Source: Elusimicrobiota bacterium
GTDB lineage: Bacteria > Elusimicrobiota > Elusimicrobia > Elusimicrobiales > Elusimicrobiaceae
Length of the DNA: 5,912 bases
NCBI GenBank assembly: GCA_031258375.1
Contig: JAIRMX010000227.1
Location: 1 to 5,912, forward strand
Direction: 5' to 3'
Below are positions 1 through 5,247 of the stretch, piece after piece. Position numbers and translations under genes: made by a program. The first letter of the stretch is position 1; every line of letters starts with the position of its first letter. The notes under the pieces were generated by a model. That model was not told where the DNA came from, did no database searches, and worked only from the letters and a program-made list of their open reading frames with translations.

Positions 1-615
1 GAAAGCCCGAGCATATTTAAGGCATTTGCAGACGGAGGAGCGGGAGTATTAGGGGGAGCGGTATTTTCGGCCATACCTTCGGCGGACAGGATACAGCACA
101 GATTAAGGCTTAACATGGCAAGAAAGCAGGGAAAGAAATATTTTAACGAATTGAGGGAGGGCGGGGCGTTGACGCGGGAAGGGCAGCCTAATGCGGAAAT
201 TACAAGGAAATTATGGAGAGAGACAAGTAAAAATCGCAACCCACAGTTTTATAAGAATATTCCCAAAATAAGGGAGTTATATTCTACGGGTAATTATTAT
301 GGCCCCGAACCGAATTATAAACCAAGAAAAGATGACATAAAGCTATGGCATTACTTTAGAGAACCTAGCGGCAAAATGGAATTACAGGTTGGCGCAAATG
401 ATAGAAATAGAGTAGCTTATTTTTTAAAAGAACTTGAGGGAAGCTCCACGAAGTCTACGTCTATCCGTTTCGCTTCCCTTAATAATATTATACAACCAAC
501 GTTGCCAAAAGTCAACGGTATAATTGAAAGGTTATTAAACCCGTATGGAACGGGAGCGGCTGGGAGCAGTTTAATCAACGCGCTTTTGAACTATAAACCT
601 TCCAAAAAGAAGTAG
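1..615 (+). CDS. Unidentified protein, C-terminal part (5' end outside window)
   Basis: The frame is open from base 1 to the TAG at 613-615, giving at least 204 residues. An ATG at 115 lies in the same frame, but it has no ribosome binding site close upstream and the preceding codons read as protein, so I take this as the C-terminal part of a longer gene. Residues about 8-29 from the edge are glycine/alanine-rich and hydrophobic (GGAGVLGGAVFSAIP). This could be a membrane segment or a glycine-zipper stretch. The rest is basic, with many Asn, Lys and Tyr, and ends in a lysine-rich tail (KPSKKK). I do not recognise a family. It converges on the tyrosine recombinase gene with only 3 bp between stops, so it is probably carried by the same mobile element. 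A phage or large accessory protein is a guess from context only. Confidence 0.65.
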   Translation, partial: ESPSIFKAFADGGAGVLGGAVFSAIPSADRIQHRLRLNMARKQGKKYFNELREGGALTREGQPNAEITRKLWRETSKNRNPQFYKNIPKIRELYSTGNYYGPEPNYKPRKDDIKLWHYFREPSGKMELQVGANDRNRVAYFLKELEGSSTKSTSIRFASLNNIIQPTLPKVNGIIERLLNPYGTGAAGSSLINALLNYKPSKKK

Positions 616-618
616 CCG

Positions 619-1599
619 CTAAGCCGCCGACATAAGCGGCAGTTTGCTCACGTCGTTTTGCAGATGATTCAAGGCGAGATGCCCGTACAGCCGCGTTGTC
701 TCGGCGCTCGTATGCCCCAACAGTTTGCTTACGTGATATAAATCAACGTTATTTTGCACAAGATGGCTTGCAAAAGTATGGCGCAAAGTGTGCAAGCTGC
801 CTTTGTCTTTTAAGCCCGCCTCGTCTCTTATCTTTCTAAATCCGCACCCTAAATATTCAACGTTGAATATGCCGCGTTTTCTCGTCTTCATCTCGGCCAT
901 ATCTACCACAAGCTCGCTTTTTGCCGTCGGCTCGGCGGCGAGTAAAGCCGCGCGCAAATCTTCGCACATAGGCACATAGCGATCGTTGGCCGTCTTTGCC
1001 GGCGCAATGTACATTGAGTTTGCCGCAAAGTCAATATCGCTCCATTTAAGCGCGGCTATCTCGCCGCGCCGCAAACCCGCGCGCCCGCCCAGCATAACCG
1101 CAAGCTTCCACTTTCCTTTGGCGGTATCGATAAGCCGCTTTAGCTCTTGCGCCGTGTAAAATATTAAACGGCCTTTGCGCTCTTTTAGTTTGCTTATAAG
1201 CCGCCAATTTTGCGGCGGGACAAGTTTTTTATCTTCCGCCCATCTCATCATTGCTTTTACGCCTCTTATATAACGGTTTGTTCCCGCATTGCCCGTGCCG
1301 CGCCGTATAAACCAAAGCTTGAAATCCTGCAAATACTTTTCGTTGATATCCGCCAAATGCTTCGGCCAGCCAAACCGCTTCATATGCCGTAAAATTTGGC
1401 TTATGTGCTTGGCTGTTTTTGCGCTGCGCTCCACGGCGACAAACTCGAAGTATCGGCCTAAGAAATCTTCAAACAAAATATTTCTATAGACCGGAATGTT
1501 TACTATGCTCTGAACCTGCTTTATAACGTCTAAGCCGATGCTTTGGCCGGCGGGTAAGTTTTGTATTTCTTCAGTTAGTTTTTTTATTTCCGTTTGCAT
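619..1599 (-). CDS. Tyrosine recombinase / integrase, complete
   Basis: A 326-residue protein of normal size for phage- or island-type tyrosine recombinases, which cut and rejoin DNA at attachment sites through a covalent 3'-phosphotyrosine. An N-terminal SAM-like core-binding domain spans roughly residues 40-125, and the catalytic domain about 145-310. The catalytic set looks complete: Arg177 in AGLRRGE, Lys202 in the beta-hairpin (PAKTANDR), His270 and Arg273 in HTLRH, His296 in LLGH, and Tyr305 in TRLYGH. The ATG is preceded on the minus strand by AAGAGG with 7 bases of spacing, which supports this start. Its upstream side carries a terminator for the preceding minus-strand gene, so it probably has its own promoter; I could not pick a convincing one. 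Position beside gene remnants suggests it marks the end of an integrated element. XerC/D-like housekeeping function is less likely given the context. Confidence 0.95.
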   Translation of the reverse strand: MQTEIKKLTEEIQNLPAGQSIGLDVIKQVQSIVNIPVYRNILFEDFLGRYFEFVAVERSAKTAKHISQILRHMKRFGWPKHLADINEKYLQDFKLWFIRRGTGNAGTNRYIRGVKAMMRWAEDKKLVPPQNWRLISKLKERKGRLIFYTAQELKRLIDTAKGKWKLAVMLGGRAGLRRGEIAALKWSDIDFAANSMYIAPAKTANDRYVPMCEDLRAALLAAEPTAKSELVVDMAEMKTRKRGIFNVEYLGCGFRKIRDEAGLKDKGSLHTLRHTFASHLVQNNVDLYHVSKLLGHTSAETTRLYGHLALNHLQNDVSKLPLMSAA

Positions 1600-1606
1600 A
1601 TTTATA

Positions 1607-1612
1607 CCTCTT
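1607..1612 (-). promoter_or_regulatory. Ribosome binding site of the recombinase gene
   Basis: On the minus strand this reads AAGAGG, followed by 7 bases and the ATG at 1599-1597. It supports the chosen recombinase start. Confidence 0.65.
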
Positions 1613-1635
1613 TTTATTTGATTTTTTTAGACAAC

Positions 1636-1669
1636 AAAAAAGCCCGACACACAAAATTGTGTCGGGCTT
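1636..1669 (-). terminator. Rho-independent terminator of the thermonuclease gene
   Basis: There is a perfect 12-bp inverted repeat (1640-1651 with 1658-1669, AAGCCCGACACA and its complement) with a 6-base loop. On the minus strand the stem is followed by a run of six T (plus-strand A 1636-1641, overlapping the stem base). The plus-strand side has no T-run, so it acts leftward. It sits 35 bp beyond the thermonuclease stop codon and before the recombinase start, and so separates transcription of those two genes. Confidence 0.88.
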
Positions 1670-1670
1670 C

Positions 1671-1681
1671 TTAAATAATAC
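1671..1681. repeat. 11-bp direct repeat TTAAATAATAC, copy 1
   Basis: This is identical to 1881-1891; identity stops exactly at 11 bp on both sides. The copies flank the thermonuclease remnant and copy 2 lies exactly at its broken end. It might be a recombination core or a trace of the rearrangement. It is short and almost entirely A/T, so chance is not excluded. Confidence 0.5.
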
Positions 1682-1703
1682 AAATTATCGGATTGTTATT
1701 TTT

Positions 1704-1880
1704 TTATTTTCTTTGTTGCTTGCGCCATTGCCATGGCGGTATTGGATCGGGCTCTTGCCATAAGCCGCGCTTTAAGCTCTTCGCCTTTTCCTGCAGTTTT
1801 TGCCAGTCCTCGCATTGCGGAATCTTGCAGTATTGAACGTAAACCCACGCAAGCCCGGCTTCGATTGCGGCGCCGCCGAT
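1704..1880 (-). pseudogene. Thermonuclease (SNase-fold) gene, 3' remnant only
   Basis: Minus-strand codons from 1880 down to the TAA at 1706-1704 give 58 residues that read as the C-terminal end of a staphylococcal-nuclease-like enzyme. The tell-tale pieces are AIEAGLAWVYVQY, then a helix (WQKLQEKAKSLKRGLW), then the closing DPIPPWQWRK. Full members are about 150-200 residues and cleave DNA and RNA with Ca2+; the catalytic Arg/Glu/Asp residues and the beta-barrel start are missing here, so no activity is expected. In this frame a stop codon (plus-strand 1881-1883) lies right at the break, where the sequence changes to the GT4 remnant on the other strand. Its terminator at 1636-1669 is still intact. 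A longer minus-strand frame over 1696-1923 is in the wrong register and shows no family resemblance. Confidence 0.85.
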
Positions 1881-1891
1881 TTAAATAATAC
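1881..1891. repeat. 11-bp direct repeat TTAAATAATAC, copy 2
   Basis: This copy matches 1671-1681. It begins at the first base after the thermonuclease remnant and forms the first codons of the GT4 remnant (Leu-Asn-Asn-Thr), so it sits exactly at the join between two unrelated genes. Confidence 0.5.
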
Positions 1892-2459
1892 CCGCGATTA
1901 TTTCCATTTTCTTGGCAAAACAACTTGGCGCATTAAAAATTTTAAAGGCGCAAAAAAAGTTGTTTTATCCGTTCCTTGCGAAAAGTTAGCCGTGCTTGGC
2001 GGCAACAGAATAGAATGGAACAGACGTTTTAAAATTACTTTAAGCCCGCGGGTAAAATTTTACGGTATGGTTGGCGGACGGGAAAAACTGCGGCTTATTA
2101 ACGGCTCCAAAGGCTTAATACATCCGATTAAGGCGCATGAATCTTTTGGGCTTGCTTTGATAGAAAGTTTATATTTCGGCTGCCCCGTATTTGGCACGCC
2201 GTATGGCTCTTTACCTGAAATTATTACGAAAGATTTTGGGTTTTTATCAAATAAATCTTATGAACTTTCGCAGGCAATAAAAAACGCGGGCAGTTATTGC
2301 CGCAAACTTTGCCACGAATACGCGCGCGATTGTTTCAACTCGCGAAAAATGGCTTTAAATTATTTGCAAAAATACGAGCAAGTTATCAATGGGCAGAAAT
2401 TAAACCCTGCGCCTCCGCGACTTAAAGAAAAATACGCGGGCTTTTTGCCGTGGGAGTAA
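1881..2459 (+). pseudogene. GT4-family glycosyltransferase, N-terminally truncated
   Basis: The frame ends at the TAA at 2457-2459, with 192 residues after the join at 1881. It matches the C-terminal, nucleotide-sugar-binding half of GT-B fold retaining transferases (Glycos_transf_1): an opening strand DYFHFLGKTTWRIKNFKGA, then VKFYGMVGG, then the conserved donor-site block. The EX7E motif is intact (Glu87 and Glu95 of the remnant, ESFGLALIE), followed by GCPVFGTPYGSLPEII. Full proteins are about 340-400 residues, so the acceptor-binding N-terminal half is absent. The open frame continues left to a TTG at 1800, but those codons are antisense to the thermonuclease and are not native. A GT-B enzyme needs both domains, so this is probably inactive. 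It once likely added a sugar in surface polysaccharide synthesis. The loss fits a deletion, an insertion-site break or an assembly join. Confidence 0.85.
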
Positions 2460-2573
2460 TAAGGCAGGTGAGAATAGAAAACGCGGATAGTTTTAAATTT
2501 TATAAGGATAATAATTAAAGATTAGTTTTATAGACAATATGTTTAAATTAAAATTTTAAAAAACAGATTAAAT

Positions 2574-2702
2574 ATGAGCGATAAACCTATTATTTCCATT
2601 ATAATACCCATTTATAACGTTGAAAAGTATCTTGCGAGATGTTTGGATAGCGTGCTTGGGAAAATTTTTTTAATATTCTCACACAACAGCTCGCGGATAT
2701 GA
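2574..2702 (+). pseudogene. GT2-family glycosyltransferase, N-terminal remnant
   Basis: From the ATG at 2574, 29 codons read as the start of a family 2 glycosyltransferase (Glycos_transf_2, GT-A fold): MSDKPIISIIIPIYNVEKY then LARCLDSVLG. This is the first beta-strand and helix of the nucleotide-binding domain. The expected continuation to the metal-binding DxD is missing: after Gly29 (2658-2660) the sequence enters an A4T7 tract and the frame ends at TGA 2700-2702 with unrelated residues. Full members are about 250-350 residues. No good ribosome binding site is seen upstream (AAACAGATTAAAT). The last bases of this frame overlap an ATG at 2699 (ATGA). It is probably the front end of a gene that lost its centre, with the tail surviving in the next feature. 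Confidence 0.85.
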
Positions 2703-2797
2703 ATAACAGGGAGTTGTTACGTCTACGTTCATTTTCAATAAGCGACATAAAATGGTTTTTGCGACTTCATATATATACATATTTAAACAAGGAGTAA
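2651..2797 (+). pseudogene. C-terminal tail of a glycosyltransferase-like gene, other frame
   Basis: In a frame one base behind the GT2 start, codons from about 2660 to the TAA at 2795-2797 give a plausible protein tail of about 45 residues (NILTQQLADMNNRELL, then RLRSFSISDIKWFLRLH, ending YTYLNKE). It is rich in charged and aromatic residues. I do not identify the family from the tail alone. The simplest reading is that it is the 3' end of the same GT2 gene, joined to its 5' end by an internal deletion at about 2660. The stop lies one base before the ATG of the next gene, and the last codons contain that gene's ribosome binding site. This tight coupling is what an intact upstream operon gene would show. 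Confidence 0.6.
2789..2794 (+). promoter_or_regulatory. Ribosome binding site for the 2799 gene
   Basis: AAGGAG lies 4 bases before the ATG at 2799. It is inside the last two codons of the preceding remnant frame, which ends at 2797. Confidence 0.75.
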
Positions 2798-2798
2798 T

Positions 2799-3611
2799 AT
2801 GAATATACTTATAAGAATAATTTCGTGGTTTATACCGTCAAAAAAATTAAGAAGAAGGTTACGTAATAAATTCCACAGAATAAACGGATTTAATTCTATT
2901 TCATTGTTGATATCAAGAAAGTTAGATAGTATGGCTTTACATCCCCAAACTTTCGGAGATTTTAGAAATAGATTTATAGACCGTGAAGTTGTTTTGGTGG
3001 GAGCTGGCCATACTTTGAATAATTATAATCCTTTGCCTAATGCAATACATATAGCTCTAAATAGGGCCTTTTTATATAATAAAATTGGTTTTGATTTTAT
3101 ATTTTCATGTGATTTGAAAAGTATTGAAAAATTTTTGCCACAATTTAATCAATACGAAGGGACGGGAAACTGTATAAAGTTTATTGGCAGAACAGAATTT
3201 GAAGAATGTATTATACCTCAATTTCTTATTGACAAAATGGATAGTGTTCGTAAATACTATAGTTTGTCTGATGGTTCTATTTCAAATTATATAGATTATA
3301 AAATACCAGTTGATATTGAACGTAATCCTTTATGGGCTTGTTCTACTGTCGCTCATCATGCTTTCCAATTCGCATTATGGGGAAATCCAAAAGCAATATA
3401 TTTGGTAGGTTGTGATTGTACCGGACATATGAAAGGACATTTTGTAGGAGATGAAAAAAAAATAGATAACCCCACAACAAATAATGATGATAGCGTTGTA
3501 GATGGTTGGTATAAATTAAAGCATTTTGCAAGCGTTTATTATCCGAATATAAAAATTGTGTCAATAAATCCGATTAGGTTAAAAGGGTTATTTGAAGATA
3601 TATATCAATAG
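2799..3611 (+). CDS. Putative GT42/DUF115-like glycosyltransferase (sialyltransferase-like)
   Basis: An intact 270-residue protein. The N-terminus (residues 1-25) is hydrophobic then very basic (FIPSKKLRRRLRNKF), as in many membrane-associated LPS or capsule transferases. The core resembles the layout of Campylobacter CstII-type sialyltransferases (GT42) and DUF115 proteins: a first Rossmann strand and glycine loop at 64-73 (VVLVGAGHTL), ALNRAFLY at 86-93 followed by FDFIFSCD at 98-105, a later CSTVAHHAFQFALWGNPKAIYLVGCD block at 181-206 that lines up with the GVYMCAVAIALGYKEIYLSGID region of CstII, and a closing SINP at 255-258. Several histidines (186, 187, 210, 214, 242) could be catalytic; I cannot assign one. 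It lies 17 bp before a CMP-sugar-acid synthetase gene, which fits transfer of a CMP-activated acidic sugar to a surface glycan at the inner membrane. The family call is by eye; an MptE-like or other DUF115 role is possible. Confidence 0.6.
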   Translation: MNILIRIISWFIPSKKLRRRLRNKFHRINGFNSISLLISRKLDSMALHPQTFGDFRNRFIDREVVLVGAGHTLNNYNPLPNAIHIALNRAFLYNKIGFDFIFSCDLKSIEKFLPQFNQYEGTGNCIKFIGRTEFEECIIPQFLIDKMDSVRKYYSLSDGSISNYIDYKIPVDIERNPLWACSTVAHHAFQFALWGNPKAIYLVGCDCTGHMKGHFVGDEKKIDNPTTNNDDSVVDGWYKLKHFASVYYPNIKIVSINPIRLKGLFEDIYQ

Positions 3612-3614
3612 TAG

Positions 3615-3623
3615 TAGGAGGTG
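3615..3623 (+). promoter_or_regulatory. Strong ribosome binding site fixing a GTG start
   Basis: TAGGAGGTG lies 5 bases before the GTG at 3629. This near-perfect Shine-Dalgarno match selects GTG as the start of the fusion gene, and the residues that follow immediately form the expected first strand of the cytidylyltransferase. Confidence 0.85.
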
Positions 3624-3628
3624 TTTTT

Positions 3629-4945
3629 GTGCAAGTATATGCATTTGTGCCGGCAAAAGGAACCAGCGAAAGAGTTGAAAATAAAAATATGCGTTTTCTT
3701 GACGGTGAAAGACTATTTGTCAAAGCTTTGAAAACGCTTTTGCAATGCAAAGAAATTGACAAAGTTATTTTGGACACAGACTCTGAAGAAATATATGAAA
3801 TGGTGGACTATCTGCCAGTTGAATTTATGCAACGCGATAAAAAATTGGCAAATAACAAAACTGACGGACATAAATTACTTATAAATGAAGTCAAGAATTT
3901 TCCCAATGCGGACATTTATGTTCAAATGCTTTGTACTTCGCCTTTTATCAAGCCAAAAACTATAGACAACGTGATAAAAACTTTAAAAGAAAATAAAAAA
4001 TACGACTCCGCAGTATTGGTTAAAAAAGACAAATATTATTTTTGGACCAATGATAAGCCGCAATACAATATGAACCATATTCCAAACAGTATTGACTTAC
4101 CAGAAACTATATCGGAATCAATGGGTTTATATGTGATAAGGAAAGAAACCGCTTTAAAATTGAAGAGAAGATTTGGCGACGTGCCGCTTTTAATAAACGG
4201 CGATCTTGAAGAATTAATAGATGTAAATACGCCACAAGATTTGGCTTTTGCCCAAATTTATGCCAAAGGATTAAGAAGAAAAGAAAACGAGAGATTTAAA
4301 CTTATAAGCCATTTTATATCCTCGCCATCACTGTCCGATATTATTGATGATATAAATATAGAAAAACAAGATAAATGCGGCGTAGTTATAAACGGCTGGC
4401 AATGCAATATTTCAAATGTCAAACTGTTTGGCAGGGCAAATACTTTAAAACTGCGATCCATAAAAGAAAATGAAGATTTTAGAGGAATTTACAACGCTCT
4501 GCATTCTTACGAAAGCATTTCCGAGAATGATATTATAGTGGTTGAAAACGAAGTTGCGGACTTTGCCTATTTTGGAGATTTAAACGCAAGACTGGCGATT
4601 AGAAGCGGCGCGGCGGGTGCGATTATCAACGGAGCGACAAGAGATATAAAACAAACACAAATATTAAATTTTCCCGTTTTTGCGAAATCAATAAATGCAA
4701 GCGACGTAAGAAGGCGGGCGGTTTTGGATTATATGAATAAACCGATAAAAATTGATGGTGAAACCGTAAACCCCGGCAATTTAATTTTTATAGATGAATG
4801 TGCTATGGTCGTCATTTATCAAAAATACGAGCAAGAAATATTAAAACGCGTATTTAATACCTTTAAAAACGAAAAAAATATTATTTGCGATGTTTTGGAA
4901 AAGAAAGCCGTTGAAGATATTATAAAACTCCACGGAGAATTTTAA
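3629..4945 (+). CDS. CMP-sugar-acid synthetase fused to an RraA-like aldolase domain
   Basis: An intact 438-residue two-domain protein with a GTG start. Residues 1 to about 218 form a NeuA/KdsB-type cytidylyltransferase (CTP_transf_3) that would couple CTP to a 2-keto-3-deoxy sugar acid with release of pyrophosphate. Seen are the CTP-binding loop VPAKGTSERVENKN (7-20), MLCTSPF (100-106), a GLYVI strand (166-170) and the metal-site region LEELIDVNTPQDL (193-205). Residues about 225-400 match the RraA / 4-hydroxy-4-methyl-2-oxoglutarate aldolase fold: the D-X20-R-D motif is intact (Asp317, Arg338, Asp339) within GDLNARLAIRSG and INGATRD, followed by FPVFAK (348-353) and VNPGNLIFID (380-389). 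That family contains metal-dependent pyruvate-releasing aldolases and the RNase E inhibitor RraA. The exact sugar is unknown; legionaminic, pseudaminic, sialic or another ulosonic acid are options. The RraA domain could make or cleave the same keto-acid sugar, or be structural. Cytosolic, probably co-transcribed with the upstream transferase gene. Confidence 0.88.
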   Translation: MQVYAFVPAKGTSERVENKNMRFLDGERLFVKALKTLLQCKEIDKVILDTDSEEIYEMVDYLPVEFMQRDKKLANNKTDGHKLLINEVKNFPNADIYVQMLCTSPFIKPKTIDNVIKTLKENKKYDSAVLVKKDKYYFWTNDKPQYNMNHIPNSIDLPETISESMGLYVIRKETALKLKRRFGDVPLLINGDLEELIDVNTPQDLAFAQIYAKGLRRKENERFKLISHFISSPSLSDIIDDINIEKQDKCGVVINGWQCNISNVKLFGRANTLKLRSIKENEDFRGIYNALHSYESISENDIIVVENEVADFAYFGDLNARLAIRSGAAGAIINGATRDIKQTQILNFPVFAKSINASDVRRRAVLDYMNKPIKIDGETVNPGNLIFIDECAMVVIYQKYEQEILKRVFNTFKNEKNIICDVLEKKAVEDIIKLHGEF

Positions 4946-5010
4946 AATTTTTAACATAAATGAATCAATGAAAAAATCAAGGGGCAAATGACAGCTTCTT
5001 TATATAATAA

Positions 5011-5136
5011 GGAATAAAAAGCAGTTCCAAAAATCCTTACGGCGACGGCAAAGCCTCGCAAAAAATAGTAAACGAAATAAAAAATTTTGGAGGGGATAAT
5101 CGCCAAGCCTCCGTCTGCGCGCCATTTCAGGGATAA
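5011..5136 (+). pseudogene. UDP-GlcNAc 2-epimerase-family gene, 3' remnant
   Basis: After an in-frame stop at 5008-5010, codons run to the TAA at 5134-5136. They include NPYGDGKASQKIVNEIKNF (5032-5088), the hallmark C-terminal end of WecB/NeuC-type UDP-N-acetylglucosamine 2-epimerases, where NPYGDG-K-AS-I is strongly conserved. Only about 40 residues remain of a usual 360-390, with no start codon or ribosome binding site, so it is dead. In a sialic-acid-type pathway the hydrolysing form supplies ManNAc or a related sugar; the non-hydrolysing form makes UDP-ManNAc. Which of these it was cannot be told from the tail. It follows the CMP-synthetase fusion by 65 bp in the same direction, as if it once belonged to the same operon. 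Confidence 0.8.
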
Positions 5137-5159
5137 ACATATTAGCTGGCAGCCAACGC

Positions 5160-5196
5160 ACTTCCAAAATTCTTATCTTTTGCTATTTTTGGAAGT
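5160..5196. repeat. 10-bp inverted repeat upstream of the ATPase gene
   Basis: ACTTCCAAAA (5160-5169) and TTTTGGAAGT (5187-5196) are perfect complements around a 17-base loop. No T-run follows directly. The right arm is shared with the smaller hairpin at 5190-5205, so the two structures exclude each other. It could be a protein-binding palindrome near the promoter or part of a termination region. Confidence 0.4.
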
Positions 5197-5211
5197 ACAG
5201 TTCCATTTTTT
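5190..5211 (+). terminator. Possible weak rho-independent terminator
   Basis: A 5-bp stem TGGAA/TTCCA (5190-5194 with 5201-5205) with a 6-base loop is followed at once by six T (5206-5211). The stem is short, so efficiency is doubtful. It would end transcription from the eroded sugar operon just before the ATPase promoter. Confidence 0.4.
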
Positions 5212-5212
5212 A

Positions 5213-5241
5213 TTGACTTTCTCTGCCTCTTTTTGTAATAT
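5213..5241 (+). promoter_or_regulatory. Sigma-70-type promoter of the ATPase gene
   Basis: TTGACT (5213-5218, 5 of 6 to consensus), a 17-base spacer, and TAATAT (5236-5241, 4 of 6). An alternative -10 is TATAAA at 5239-5244 (5 of 6) with a 20-base spacer. Either places the transcript start at or within a few bases of the ATG at 5248 or the next ATG at 5251, implying a leaderless mRNA. Confidence 0.6.
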
Positions 5242-5247
5242 AAACAT

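Noticed and set aside
615..640. GCCGCT/AGCGGC inverted repeat between the convergent genes as a terminator
   Set aside because: Only a 6-bp stem with a 14-base loop and no T-run on either strand; it also lies mostly inside recombinase codons.
788..1489. Three short plus-strand frames inside the recombinase gene
   Set aside because: They are antisense shadows of a complete, motif-rich recombinase and have no recognisable content.
1600..1700. tRNA gene or tRNA-derived attachment site next to the recombinase
   Set aside because: The only structure there is a single perfect hairpin with a T-run; no cloverleaf or T-loop sequence is present.
1800..1880. TTG-initiated extension of the GT4 frame
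   Set aside because: These codons are antisense to the thermonuclease remnant and do not resemble a glycosyltransferase; GT4 similarity begins only after the join.
1696..1923. 75-residue minus-strand open frame
   Set aside because: It overlaps the thermonuclease remnant in another register, crosses the 1880 join, and has no family resemblance; the recognisable thermonuclease residues are in a different minus-strand frame.
2468..2518. GTG-started 16-codon frame after the GT4 remnant
   Set aside because: It is too short, has no recognisable product, and lies in A/T-rich sequence; the gap 2460-2573 otherwise shows nothing I can support.
3343..4461. Minus-strand frames of about 67-73 residues opposite the two intact sugar genes
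   Set aside because: They are shadows of strongly supported plus-strand genes.
4968..4991. ATGAAAAAA start followed by seven codons, as the front end of the lost epimerase gene
   Set aside because: Only MKKSRGK before a stop; too short to tie to the WecB family.
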